DNA from: Oscillospiraceae bacterium
GTDB lineage: Bacteria; Bacillota; Clostridia; Saccharofermentanales; Saccharofermentanaceae
Length of the DNA: 36,571 nt
Assembly (NCBI GenBank): GCA_902794115.1
Contig: CADBGD010000047.1
Location: 1-36,571 of the forward strand
Reading direction: 5' to 3'
The notes beneath the pieces were generated by a model that worked only from the letters and a program-made list of their open reading frames with translations, searched no databases and was not told the origin of the DNA. Positions within the stretch are counted from its first letter, which is position 1, and every line of letters starts with the position of its first letter. The translations under genes and the position numbers were made by a program. Positions 17,747 to 26,091 of this stretch are shown in pieces.

Positions 17747-19162
17747 ATGATCGATAATTCGGCTCCGGCCTTTTTACAGACGGCAAACAAGTTCGGGATC
17801 AAGCTGGGACTTTCCCGCATGAATGCCCTTTTAGACAAGCTTTCTCATCCTGAAAAGCACTTCCGTGCATTTCATATTGCCGGTACCAACGGAAAAGGAT
17901 CCGTAAGTGCCTACTGTGCCTCGATGCTGGCATGGGACGGACAGAGAGTCGGTCTTTATACCTCTCCGTTCCTGGAGCGCTTTTCGGAGCGGATCCGTAT
18001 CATTGAGGGACGGGAAGGTCTTCTTTTATGGGAGAAAAACGACGCCGAGGGTGAGATCGACGGACAGAGCCTTTCCCGCTTAAGTAATCTGGTAGAAGAA
18101 AAAGTGAAAGAAATTCTGGAAGAGGGCGAAGAGCACCCGACGGAATTTGAACTGGTCACCGCGGTGGCGTTCCTGTATTTTGCGGAAAAGCACTGCGATG
18201 TGGTCGTGCTGGAGACGGGCCTGGGCGGAAGACTGGATTCCACCAATGTGATCAGAAAGCCGGAAGCCTCTCTGATCACGGCTTTAGGATACGACCATAT
18301 GGACCGGCTGGGAGATACCCTGGGAAAGATCGCCGCGGAAAAAGGCGGCATCATCAAGGATGGATGCCCGGTTTTTGCATTAGATACCCATCAGTCCGCC
18401 GTGTCGGAGGAAGAAGCCGATGAGGCAGGAAAAGTGCTTTTGCAGATCGCAGAAGAAAAGCATGCGCCCCTGACCTGGGTTTCCCCGAAGGCGGCCAAAT
18501 GCATCGATCAGGACCTGCATGGACAGGATTTCCTTTTTGAAGGGGAGACCTACCATATCCGCATGCACGGCGGATATCAATTGGAAAATGCCGCGCTGGC
18601 GCTGACGGCGATGAAACACTTTGTTACCCCGGAAGCCCGGAAAGAGGGCCTGGCACATACTATGTGGAAAGGCCGCCTGGAAGCCGTGTCGGAAGATCCG
18701 CCGGTCATTCTGGACGGAGCACATAACCCCCAGGGCATTACTTCCTTTGTGGAGTTTACCCGGGAACTTCCTTCTTTGAAACGGATGCCGCCCTGTGAAG
18801 TGATCATGGGCGTCATGGCCGATAAGGACGTCAGCGGGATGCTGTCGATCCTGATCGAGAACTGGAGTCTTCCGATCGGGCGGATCACGCTGGTGACACC
18901 GAACCAGAAACGGGCCATGCCGGCCGAGGAATTGAAGGCGTCCTGGGAGCAGGCATTGCGTGCTTCGAAAGCGTTTTACAATTCGGAATCGTGTATGTAT
19001 AATGCTAAAGAAAAACTGGATGCGACAGCAGATCCGGAACTGGCGGCGAGAAGCGCCATCGACCGGGCAAAGCGCATTCACTCGCCGGTATACGTGATCG
19101 GCTCTCTCTATTTGCTGGGAGAAATCCGGGGCGCGATACTTGCGGAACTGGAAAAAGAATAG
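17747..19162 (+). CDS. folC: Folylpolyglutamate synthase / dihydrofolate synthase
   Basis: FolC adds L-glutamate to dihydropteroate and to reduced folates, using ATP. The P-loop is AGTNGKGSVSAY (about 45-56). The folate-binding loop is YTSPFLERFSERIRI. ETGLGGRLDSTNV and the C-terminal domain motif ILDGAHNPQGI confirm the Mur-ligase-like family. Length (471) is a little above the usual 420-440; extra residues lie between the folate loop and the helix EKVKEILEEGE. The ATG is 6 bases after the gtrA stop. A near-consensus promoter lies inside its 3' end (18975-19003). Confidence 0.94.
   Translation: MIDNSAPAFLQTANKFGIKLGLSRMNALLDKLSHPEKHFRAFHIAGTNGKGSVSAYCASMLAWDGQRVGLYTSPFLERFSERIRIIEGREGLLLWEKNDAEGEIDGQSLSRLSNLVEEKVKEILEEGEEHPTEFELVTAVAFLYFAEKHCDVVVLETGLGGRLDSTNVIRKPEASLITALGYDHMDRLGDTLGKIAAEKGGIIKDGCPVFALDTHQSAVSEEEADEAGKVLLQIAEEKHAPLTWVSPKAAKCIDQDLHGQDFLFEGETYHIRMHGGYQLENAALALTAMKHFVTPEARKEGLAHTMWKGRLEAVSEDPPVILDGAHNPQGITSFVEFTRELPSLKRMPPCEVIMGVMADKDVSGMLSILIENWSLPIGRITLVTPNQKRAMPAEELKASWEQALRASKAFYNSESCMYNAKEKLDATADPELAARSAIDRAKRIHSPVYVIGSLYLLGEIRGAILAELEKE
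18975..19003 (+). promoter_or_regulatory. Near-consensus sigma-A promoter inside folC
   Basis: TTTACA (18975-18980) and TATAAT (18998-19003) are separated by exactly 17 bases, one base from full consensus. It lies within the codons for KAFYNSESCMYNAK of FolC, about 180 bases before the next start codon (19181), and could drive the TPR protein and thrC independently. Confidence 0.5.
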
Positions 19163-19180
19163 AAACGAAAAGGAAAGCCT

Positions 19181-20257
19181 ATGGATTGGAAAACAGCAGG
19201 ACAGACTATACCGGAGATCACCACCCGTGACCTGGTGGTATTCCGCCTTCCCCCGGAAGAAGCGGACCAGTTGGTGCGTCAGTACAACCGGGCTCTTTTC
19301 AATATGAATAACGATGGCGCGGATGTGGCCATCATCTCCTTAAAGAAGATCATTACAGAGCATCCGGACTGGGGAGAAGCCTCTCTGGTATTCGGTATCT
19401 GTGTCGCCCAGTGTGGCGAATATCACCGCTCTCTTTCCTGCTTTGAGCATGCACTGACCTGCGGACTTCATTCCCAGGCCATGACGGAACTGGCCCAGTA
19501 CTGCCTGGCTCAGGCGAAAGAGGATTCGGATAAGGCGCAGGCCGAGGCAGAGCAGCAGGCCGCCGAGGAATCTCCGTTAAAAGCACTGTCGACGGCGATC
19601 ACCCGTCAGGAATCCCCGATGGTGGCGGAAAGTGAGCACAGAGAGCGCATTCACGTGCAGGCTCCGATCCTCATTAAGGCACCGAAAAAGCCGAGAAAGA
19701 GAAGGATCGCCACCGAAAAAGAGATCCGGGATGCCCTGGCCCAATCCACCTCTTCCAACGGAGAGATTCCGGACGAAGCCATTAACGTGGAGTTTCCCAA
19801 GACTCCGGCGGAGAAGATGAGGCAGGCACTTATGATACTCCTGGTGATCGTGGTCCTTGCGGGAATCTTCCTTCTGGTCCGGTTTGTGATCGTGCCGATT
19901 GCGACCCGCTCTTCCGGAGATCCGGTCAGCAGCGAGAAAGTGGAATACCTCCTGCGTGAACTGAAAAACAGAGAAAGTGATCCGGAGTGTTCGGAGATCC
20001 TTTCGGGCTTTGAAAAGAAGTTCGAGGAAAAACAGGAAGGGGAGACGGCCACGGAGTCAATGACCCAAGAGACCACCCCGGCAGCAGGTTCTTCCGAAGA
20101 GACTGCCCCGGAAGCAACGACCACACCGGAAACTACGACAGAACCGGAAACCACCACTACACCGGAAGAGACAGCTGAAGACACAGCAGAAGATACCGGT
20201 GAAGGGGAGACGGAAGGCGAGACCGGCGAAGAAACCCAGGAAGACCAGGGAGAATAA
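19181..20257 (+). CDS. TPR-like single-pass membrane protein with acidic Thr/Glu tail
   Basis: I do not recognise a named family. The 358-residue protein has a soluble N-terminal part with two TPR-like helical repeats (about 35-110, for example ALFNMNNDGADVAIISLKKI and YHRSLSCFEHAL). An Ala/Glu-rich helix and a very basic stretch (APKKPRKRRIATEKE, about 167-181) follow. One membrane segment spans about 216-241. The C-terminal tail is a low-complexity Thr/Glu/Pro run (about 285-358). There is no signal peptide, so the TPR part should be cytoplasmic and the acidic tail outside. It could be a scaffold or sensor at the membrane. RBS AAGGAAAG precedes the ATG; thrC starts 48 bases after it. Confidence 0.75.
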   Translation: MDWKTAGQTIPEITTRDLVVFRLPPEEADQLVRQYNRALFNMNNDGADVAIISLKKIITEHPDWGEASLVFGICVAQCGEYHRSLSCFEHALTCGLHSQAMTELAQYCLAQAKEDSDKAQAEAEQQAAEESPLKALSTAITRQESPMVAESEHRERIHVQAPILIKAPKKPRKRRIATEKEIRDALAQSTSSNGEIPDEAINVEFPKTPAEKMRQALMILLVIVVLAGIFLLVRFVIVPIATRSSGDPVSSEKVEYLLRELKNRESDPECSEILSGFEKKFEEKQEGETATESMTQETTPAAGSSEETAPEATTTPETTTEPETTTTPEETAEDTAEDTGEGETEGETGEETQEDQGE

Positions 20258-20305
20258 GACGACAGATCGAGAAGAAATAGAAGCCAGCTAAGGAGAGAAA
20301 AACGT

Positions 20306-21880
20306 ATGATGTACATCAGCACAAGAGGATACGATAAGAAATATACTTCCGCGGAAGCCATCAAGCAGGGTATTGCCCCGGATGGCGGACTGTTTGTTCC
20401 GGAGACCATTCCGCAGCTCAGCAAAGCGGAGATCATGGGTATGACCGAGATGAGTTTTCCGCAGATCTCGGCAACCGTATTAAGTAAATTCCTGACAGAC
20501 TTTACCTACGAAGAGCTTCTGGACTTTGCCGAGCAGGCTTATAGCGAAGAGAAATTCGGTGAGAATCCGGTGCCGCTGGTACAGCTCAATAAATACAATC
20601 CCAGAGAGTATATTCTGGAACTGTGGCATGGCCCGACAGCGGCGTTTAAGGATGTCGCCCTTCAGATGCTGCCGCACCTGATGACCGCTTCTGCCAAGAA
20701 AACAGGCGAGAACAGAAAGATCTGCATTCTGACCGCTACATCCGGTGATACCGGAAAAGCGGCCCTGGAAGGCTTTAAGGATCTTCCGGGTACGGAAGTC
20801 ATCGTATTCTATCCGTCTGAAGGTGTATCGGATGCCCAGAAGCAGCAGATGATCACCACCGAAGGCAATAATGTGCATGTAGTTGCCGTTAACGGCTGCT
20901 TTGACGATGCCCAGTCCGGTGTCAAAGCCATCTTCGGTGATGAATCCGTGGCAAAAGAACTGGATGCGTCCGGCTGTGTGCTTTCTTCTGCCAACTCCAT
21001 TAACTGGGGCCGTCTGGTTCCGCAGATCGCCTACTATGTTGCTTCCTATGTGGAGCTTCTGAAGTACGAAGAGTTCAACTTCGGTGAGAAGATGAATGTG
21101 GTGGTTCCGACAGGTAACTTTGGTAATATCCTGGCTGCCTGGTTTGCCAAGAAGATGGGTATCCCGATGAAGAAGCTCATCTGCGCTTCCAACAAGAATA
21201 AGGTACTGTCCGATTTCTTCAGAAGCGGTACCTATGACAGAAACCGTGAATTCTATAAGACCAATTCTCCGTCTATGGATATCCTGATCTCCAGTAACCT
21301 GGAGCGTCTGCTCTTTGAGGTAACAGATATGAATGCGGAAAAGACCGCGAAGTGGATGGAAGAACTGAAGACCAAGGGCGTGTATACCGTTGATCCGGAT
21401 ACCTTGAAGGCGCTGCAGATGAGCTTTGTCGGCGGCTTTGCCGATGAGGCCGGCATTTCCAAGACGATCCGCGAGGTCTATGACCGCTGCGATCACGTGG
21501 TGGATACCCACACCGCTGTCGGCTTTAACATCTATAACCGCTACTATCAGCGCTCCGGTGATGAGACCAAGACTGTCTTCGTTTCCACCGCCAGCCCGTT
21601 TAAGTTCGCCCCGTCCGTTATGGATGCTTTGAACGGCGCAGGATACAGCAACGGCCGATCAAATGAAGTCATCACCAACGAACTGTCCGAAGAAAGCGGA
21701 CTTCCGATCCCGGCAGGCCTCAAGGACATCAACAAAAAGCCGGTACTGCATAACCTTCTGATCGAAAAAGAGGACATGCGCCAGACAGTCGCTTTTTTGT
21801 GTAAAGAAATCTGCGGATGGAGGATAAAAGAAAAGCCTGCGGAGCGATTCCGCAGGCAAAGCCGGGGACCAGCGTCGTAG
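20306..21880 (+). CDS. thrC: Threonine synthase
   Basis: This PLP enzyme converts O-phospho-L-homoserine to L-threonine. The PLP lysine is Lys115 in HGPTAAFKDVALQ, and the phosphate-binding loop is TATSGDTGKAALEG (about 143-156). The opening MYISTRGYDKKYTSAEAI is typical of the long (class I) bacterial and yeast type. At 524 residues it is about 25 longer than relatives. The last 20 or so residues (from KEKPAERFRR onward) look like non-family sequence, because the DNA there forms a hairpin that serves as the terminator of the opposing prfC gene. AAGGAGAG lies 8 bases before the first ATG. No other threonine genes are present. Confidence 0.95.
   Translation: MMYISTRGYDKKYTSAEAIKQGIAPDGGLFVPETIPQLSKAEIMGMTEMSFPQISATVLSKFLTDFTYEELLDFAEQAYSEEKFGENPVPLVQLNKYNPREYILELWHGPTAAFKDVALQMLPHLMTASAKKTGENRKICILTATSGDTGKAALEGFKDLPGTEVIVFYPSEGVSDAQKQQMITTEGNNVHVVAVNGCFDDAQSGVKAIFGDESVAKELDASGCVLSSANSINWGRLVPQIAYYVASYVELLKYEEFNFGEKMNVVVPTGNFGNILAAWFAKKMGIPMKKLICASNKNKVLSDFFRSGTYDRNREFYKTNSPSMDILISSNLERLLFEVTDMNAEKTAKWMEELKTKGVYTVDPDTLKALQMSFVGGFADEAGISKTIREVYDRCDHVVDTHTAVGFNIYNRYYQRSGDETKTVFVSTASPFKFAPSVMDALNGAGYSNGRSNEVITNELSEESGLPIPAGLKDINKKPVLHNLLIEKEDMRQTVAFLCKEICGWRIKEKPAERFRRQSRGPAS
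21835..21857 (-). terminator. Terminator of prfC, embedded in the thrC 3' end
   Basis: GCCTGCGGA and TCCGCAGGC form a perfect 9-bp stem with a GCGAT loop. On the minus strand it is followed by TTTTCTTTTATCC, a good U-tract. On the plus strand no T-run follows. It lies about 33 bases past the prfC stop and inside thrC codons. Confidence 0.8.
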
Positions 21881-21889
21881 GCTTATTTA

Positions 21890-23503
21890 TTATCTTTCGT
21901 GAATATCGTCCAGCCGCAGTCCTTCGTTATGCTCCAGCGCCCAGGAGATCGCCCATTCGGATTCGAACAGCACGACCGGCATTTCGTCTCTGTCAAGGAC
22001 GAGCATGGAAGTGGAAGTTAAAGTAAGTTTGCTGAAATCGATATCGACATCTTCGTCCTGCTTGGCGCACCATCTGGCAAAGCGGTAATTCAGGTTGCTG
22101 CGCAGGATGTCCACGCCATATTCCGTCTTCAGACGATGTTCCAGAACTTCAAACTGCAGGACACCGACCACACCCATGATGTAGGTCTCGGTGCCGATGC
22201 CGGGCTGCTTGTAAAGCTGTACGGCGCCTTCCTCGGACAGCTGCTCGATGCCCTTGAGGAACTGTTTTCTCTTCATGGAATCCTTCGGCTGTACCCGTGC
22301 GAAATGCTCCGGCGGGAAGACCGGGATGTTGGCGAAGTTGAAGTTCTTCGAGGAAGTGGTGACGGTATCGCCGATACGGAAGATACCCGGATCGAAAAGA
22401 CCGATGATGTCACCGGCATATGCATCTTCCACGATCGTACGGTCCTGGGCCATAAACTGCTGAGGCTGGGCCAGGGTGATCTTCTTTCCGGAACGCATAT
22501 GCTTGACGGACATGCCCTTTTCGAATTTGCCGGAGCAGATACGCATAAAGGACATTCTGTCTCTGTGGTTCGGGTCCATGTTGGCCTGGATCTTAAAGAC
22601 GAAGCCGGAGAAGAAATCCTCGTCCGGAGCGATGGTGCCCTCGGAAGTCTCGTGGGACTGCGGGCCCGGAGCGATCTCCAGGAACTTTTTCAGGAAAGGC
22701 TCCACACCGAAGTTGGTGATGGCGGATCCGAAGAATACCGGAGTCAGTTCGCCGGCAAGGATCTTATCCAGATCAAAGGGGTCGCCGGCCATATCCAGAA
22801 GCTCGATATCGTTCTTTAAGGTCTCGTAGTGGTGGTCGCTTAAGATGCTCTTGAGCGCGGCTTCGTCGTTGATGCCGGCACTGATGGACTTAACCATGGA
22901 AGCACCGTGGTCTTTGGTCTCGTTATCGAAAAGGAGCACTTCCTCGGATTCACGGACGTATACACCGGCAAAGTCACCATCGGTACCGATCGGCCAGTTG
23001 ACCGGCGTGCTTCGGATACCCAGGACCTTTTCCAGTTCGTCGATCAGGTCGAAGGGATTCTTGGCGGCACGGTCCATCTTGTTGATGAAAGTAAAGATCG
23101 GAATTCCACGCTTTCTACAAACGGTAAAGAGCTTGATGGTCTGTGCCTCGACACCTTTTGCGCCGTCCAGGAGCATGACCGCGGCATCGGCTGCGCAGAG
23201 GGTACGGTAGGTATCCTCGGAGAAGTCCTGGTGGCCGGGGGTATCCAGAATATTGATGCAGTATCCGTCGTAGTTGAACTGCATGACGGACGAAGTAACG
23301 GAGATACCACGCTGCTTTTCGATCTCCATCCAGTCGGAGGTAGCGTGATGCGCGGCTTTTCTGGCCTTAACAGAACCGGCCATGTGAATGGCGCCTCCGT
23401 AAAGAAGAAGCTTCTCGGTCATGGTCGTCTTACCGGCGTCAGGGTGCGAAATGATCGCAAACGTACGGCGGCGGGAAATCTCATTTTTTGTCTTTTCGTC
23501 CAT
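21890..23503 (-). CDS. prfC: Peptide chain release factor 3 (RF3)
   Basis: RF3 is a translational GTPase that speeds recycling of RF1 and RF2 from the ribosome after peptide release. G-motifs are clear: SHPDAGKTTMTE (G1), RGISVTSS (G2), DTPGHQDFSEDT (G3) and NKMDRAAKNP (G4). Further RF3-type motifs are VFFGSAITNFGVEPFL and GVVGVLQFEVLEHRL. The length of 537 residues from the ATG at 23503 fits the family (about 530). That start is chosen because AAGGTGA lies 7 bases upstream; an earlier possible start at 23521 overlaps that site. The gene is convergent with thrC, with 9 bases between the stops. Confidence 0.96.
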   Translation of the reverse strand: MDEKTKNEISRRRTFAIISHPDAGKTTMTEKLLLYGGAIHMAGSVKARKAAHHATSDWMEIEKQRGISVTSSVMQFNYDGYCINILDTPGHQDFSEDTYRTLCAADAAVMLLDGAKGVEAQTIKLFTVCRKRGIPIFTFINKMDRAAKNPFDLIDELEKVLGIRSTPVNWPIGTDGDFAGVYVRESEEVLLFDNETKDHGASMVKSISAGINDEAALKSILSDHHYETLKNDIELLDMAGDPFDLDKILAGELTPVFFGSAITNFGVEPFLKKFLEIAPGPQSHETSEGTIAPDEDFFSGFVFKIQANMDPNHRDRMSFMRICSGKFEKGMSVKHMRSGKKITLAQPQQFMAQDRTIVEDAYAGDIIGLFDPGIFRIGDTVTTSSKNFNFANIPVFPPEHFARVQPKDSMKRKQFLKGIEQLSEEGAVQLYKQPGIGTETYIMGVVGVLQFEVLEHRLKTEYGVDILRSNLNYRFARWCAKQDEDVDIDFSKLTLTSTSMLVLDRDEMPVVLFESEWAISWALEHNEGLRLDDIHER

Positions 23504-23526
23504 ATAGGTCACCTTTTGCAAAATAC

Positions 23527-23555
23527 GTTATAATAGAAGAGGTATTTCTTTTCAA
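23527..23555 (-). promoter_or_regulatory. Sigma-A promoter for prfC
   Basis: On the minus strand TTGAAA (23555-23550) and TATAAC (23532-23527) are 17 bases apart, placing the transcript start about 17 bases before the prfC ATG. It overlaps a plus-strand TATAAT (23529-23534) that could serve the divergent NYN gene. Confidence 0.6.
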
Positions 23556-23660
23556 AGGGGGGAATGCGAAGTACCTTTCCGGTCGGATAACCGAGGGGGC
23601 GCCATCCTTCTTTGAAATAAGCCACAATATTATATCAGCCTTGCTCATCAGGAGCAAGGA
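23550..23660 (+). promoter_or_regulatory. Candidate structured leader RNA of the NYN-LOTUS gene
   Basis: The divergent gap between prfC and the NYN gene is 169 bases, long for this window. TTTCAAAG (23550-23557) pairs perfectly with CTTTGAAA (23610-23617). Inside it GGAATG pairs with CATCC (one bulge), and CCTTTCCGGT pairs with ACCGAGGGGG around CGGATA (with G-U pairs and one mismatch). A second perfect hairpin, CCTTGCTC/GAGCAAGG (23639-23659), sits just before the ribosome binding site. I do not recognise a known riboswitch class. The layout fits a regulatory leader. Confidence 0.4.
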
Positions 23661-23672
23661 AAAGAGGTGAGT

Positions 23673-24515
23673 ATGGCCGGAAAAAGCGAGAACGATGTAC
23701 GATTGGCAGTGCTGATCGATGCGGATAACATTTCCGCCACCTACATAAAGCCCATGATGCTGGAGCTGGCACGATACGGCAACCCCACTATCAAGCGTAT
23801 TTACGGAGACTGGACGAAGCCTCAGCTGGGCCCCTGGAAGCAGGTCCTTCTGGATCATGCCATTTCCCCGGTGCAGCAGTTCGGCTACACCAGCGGCAAG
23901 AATGCCACGGATTCATCCCTGATCATCGACGCGATGGATATTCTTTACACGGAGCAGGTGGACGGATTCTGCCTGGTCAGTTCCGACAGTGATTTTACAA
24001 GGCTGGCGACCCGGCTTCGCGAAGCGGGCAAGATCGTCTACGGGATCGGCGAAAAGAAGACACCGACGGCATTTCAGGCGGCCTGCGACAGGTTTATCTT
24101 TCTGGAGAATTTAGCTCCGAAGGAGAAGAAGAATAAGAAGACGGCGAAGGGAGCAAAGACTTCCGGAGAGGTTTCTTCGGAGGGAAAAGCACTTGCTGAT
24201 GCGGCCAATGCATCTTCGGACGCAAAGGATGCGATCCCGGAGCGTACCATCCAGGAGATGGATGAGGTGACATGTGAATTGATCTCCAGTTCCATTTCGG
24301 ATCTGGCAGATGAAGACGGCTGGGCTTTCCTGGGAGATCTGGGTAATCTCATCAACAAGAAAAGTCCGTCATTTGACTCCCGAAGCTACGGGTACTCCAA
24401 GATGAGTAAGCTCATGCAGTCCCTGGATTTCGTGGAGTATGAACTGCGGGTCAACGAGAAGAATCCGCAGGTGAAACTGATCTATGTCAGAAATAAGGAG
24501 GAGAACGGGAATTGA
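23673..24515 (+). CDS. NYN-domain ribonuclease-like protein with C-terminal LOTUS (OST-HTH) domain
   Basis: The N-terminal part (about residues 8-150) is a NYN/DUF88 PIN-like domain: LAVLIDADNIS with acidic Asp16 and Asp18, ATDSSLIIDAMDIL, and LVSSDSDFTRLATRLREAGK. These acidic residues suit metal-dependent RNA cleavage. A Lys/Ala/Ser-rich linker (about 150-200) follows, then a LOTUS/OST-HTH winged helix (about 205-275: ISDLADEDGWAFLGDLGNLI, FDSRSYGYSKMSKLMQSL), a fold that binds RNA, especially G-rich RNA. The protein is 280 residues from the ATG at 23673; a GTG at 23667 lies inside the ribosome binding site and is less likely. Its stop overlaps the malQ start. Confidence 0.87.
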   Translation: MAGKSENDVRLAVLIDADNISATYIKPMMLELARYGNPTIKRIYGDWTKPQLGPWKQVLLDHAISPVQQFGYTSGKNATDSSLIIDAMDILYTEQVDGFCLVSSDSDFTRLATRLREAGKIVYGIGEKKTPTAFQAACDRFIFLENLAPKEKKNKKTAKGAKTSGEVSSEGKALADAANASSDAKDAIPERTIQEMDEVTCELISSSISDLADEDGWAFLGDLGNLINKKSPSFDSRSYGYSKMSKLMQSLDFVEYELRVNEKNPQVKLIYVRNKEENGN

Positions 24516-26017
24516 GAAGAAGCGCAGGTATACTGTTACATATTACGTCGCTGCCGGGTGAGTTCGGCATCGGCGGATTCGGAAAAGAGGCCGTGGAGTT
24601 TGCCAAGAAACTGAAAGAAGCCGGCATGTCTTACTGGCAGGTGCTGCCGTTTACCAATCCGGGTTCCGGTGATTCCCCGTACCAGAGTGACTCGGCTTTC
24701 GCGGGAAGTCCGCTGATCATCGATCCGGTGGATCTTCACGAGAGAAAACTGCTGACGGATGCGGAGCTTTCCGACTGCAAATATCCGGATTCCTGCTACA
24801 GCGTGGACTATGCCTGGGTCCGGAAGAACCGCATGGAAATGCTGAAGCGTGCCTACAGTAAGGTCACACCGGAGATCCGAAAAGAAATGGCGGCTTTCCA
24901 AAAGGAAAACGACTGGGTCAAAGATGTGGCTGTTTTCCAGGCCATCAAGGAGACCCAGGAGCAGAAAGCCTGGTGGGACTGGGACGATAAGGCACTGCAG
25001 AAATATGATAAGAAAGCTGTGGCGGCCTTCTGCGAGGCCAATAAGGACCTTTGTGATTTCTATCTTTTCATCCAGTTTATTTTCTACGATCAGTGGGCGA
25101 AACTGAAAAAGAAGATCAATGAGATCGGCATCTCCGTCATCGGTGACATTCCGATCTATGTCAGCGGCGACAGCTGTGATGTCTGGGCGAACCGCTCTCT
25201 GTTCCAGACCAATAAGGACGGCTCCTTTAAGAGCGTGGCCGGAGTTCCGCCGGATTATTTCTGCGAGGACGGCCAGCTGTGGGGAAATCCGGTCTATGAC
25301 TGGGATGCGCACGAGAAGCAGGACTACGCCTGGTGGCTTTCCAGACTTCACCAGAACTTCCGTCTGTATGACGTGATCCGTATCGACCATTTCCGCGGCT
25401 TCTCCCGCTTCTATGCCTGCCCGGCAGATGCGGAGAATGCCAGAAACGGCAAGTGGTATCCGGGTCCGGGCATGAAGCTGTGGAATAAGATCTTCGATGA
25501 GTTCGGACGTCATCCGGCGATCTTTGCCGAGGATCTGGGCGAGACCGATGATGAATTGATCGCTTTCCTTGAGGAGACCGGACTTCCGACTATGCGGGTA
25601 CTGCAGTTCGGTATGGTCCCCCATGACGACAGCAAACACATGCCTCATAACTATCCGGAGAACTGTATTGCCTATACCGGCACCCACGATAACAACACCC
25701 TTCTCGGATGGCTGTGGGAAGCCTCTGAGCAGGACCGTCAGTTTGCACTGGACTACTGCCGTTTCCATGGCAGCAACTGGGGCGACGGCGGCGTGCACGC
25801 ACCGGCCTGCCGGGCGATGCTGACTACGGTATGGTCTTCGGCTGCCAAACTTGCCATCGCACCGCTTCAGGATGTGATGGGCTTTGGCTCGGATACGCGT
25901 ATGAATGCACCGGGAACTCCTACCGGCCAGTGGAGGATCCGCTTCGGTGCCGATTCCATCAACCAGATGGACACCAAATGGCTAAGTAAATTGAACTGGG
26001 TCTATAAGCGTTTCTAA
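24512..26017 (+). CDS. malQ: 4-alpha-glucanotransferase (amylomaltase)
   Basis: MalQ transfers alpha-1,4-glucan segments between maltodextrins and releases glucose (family GH77). It starts at TTG (24512), read as MRRSAGILLHITSLPG. This is the normal family opening, and AAGGAGG lies upstream. Catalytic residues are visible: nucleophile Asp292 in VIRIDHFRGF, acid/base Glu340 in FAEDLGETDD, and Asp393 in GTHDNNTLLGW. The length of 501 fits. The TTG start shares bases with the TGA stop of the NYN gene, so translation is probably coupled. Glycerol kinase follows 74 bases later. Confidence 0.96.
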   Translation: MRRSAGILLHITSLPGEFGIGGFGKEAVEFAKKLKEAGMSYWQVLPFTNPGSGDSPYQSDSAFAGSPLIIDPVDLHERKLLTDAELSDCKYPDSCYSVDYAWVRKNRMEMLKRAYSKVTPEIRKEMAAFQKENDWVKDVAVFQAIKETQEQKAWWDWDDKALQKYDKKAVAAFCEANKDLCDFYLFIQFIFYDQWAKLKKKINEIGISVIGDIPIYVSGDSCDVWANRSLFQTNKDGSFKSVAGVPPDYFCEDGQLWGNPVYDWDAHEKQDYAWWLSRLHQNFRLYDVIRIDHFRGFSRFYACPADAENARNGKWYPGPGMKLWNKIFDEFGRHPAIFAEDLGETDDELIAFLEETGLPTMRVLQFGMVPHDDSKHMPHNYPENCIAYTGTHDNNTLLGWLWEASEQDRQFALDYCRFHGSNWGDGGVHAPACRAMLTTVWSSAAKLAIAPLQDVMGFGSDTRMNAPGTPTGQWRIRFGADSINQMDTKWLSKLNWVYKRF

Positions 26018-26044
26018 AAGGAAACGGCATGGCCAACACCCGTA

Positions 26045-26063
26045 CCGGAAAAGCACTTTCCGG
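26045..26063 (+). promoter_or_regulatory. Hairpin in the malQ-glpK gap
   Basis: CCGGAAA-AGCAC-TTTCCGG is a perfect 7-bp stem with no following T-run, 17 bases before the glpK ribosome binding site. It could stabilise or separate the two messages. It is not a typical terminator. Confidence 0.35.
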
Positions 26064-26091
26064 ACCGCCAGAAGCAGGCAAGGAGAATACT

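Noticed and set aside
20258-20305. T-box or threonine-responsive leader for thrC
   Set aside because: The gap is only 48 bases and holds no stem-loop or T-box sequence.
24536-25798. A 420-codon minus-strand open frame inside malQ
   Set aside because: malQ is certain from its catalytic residues; the antisense frame has no recognisable motif or ribosome binding site.
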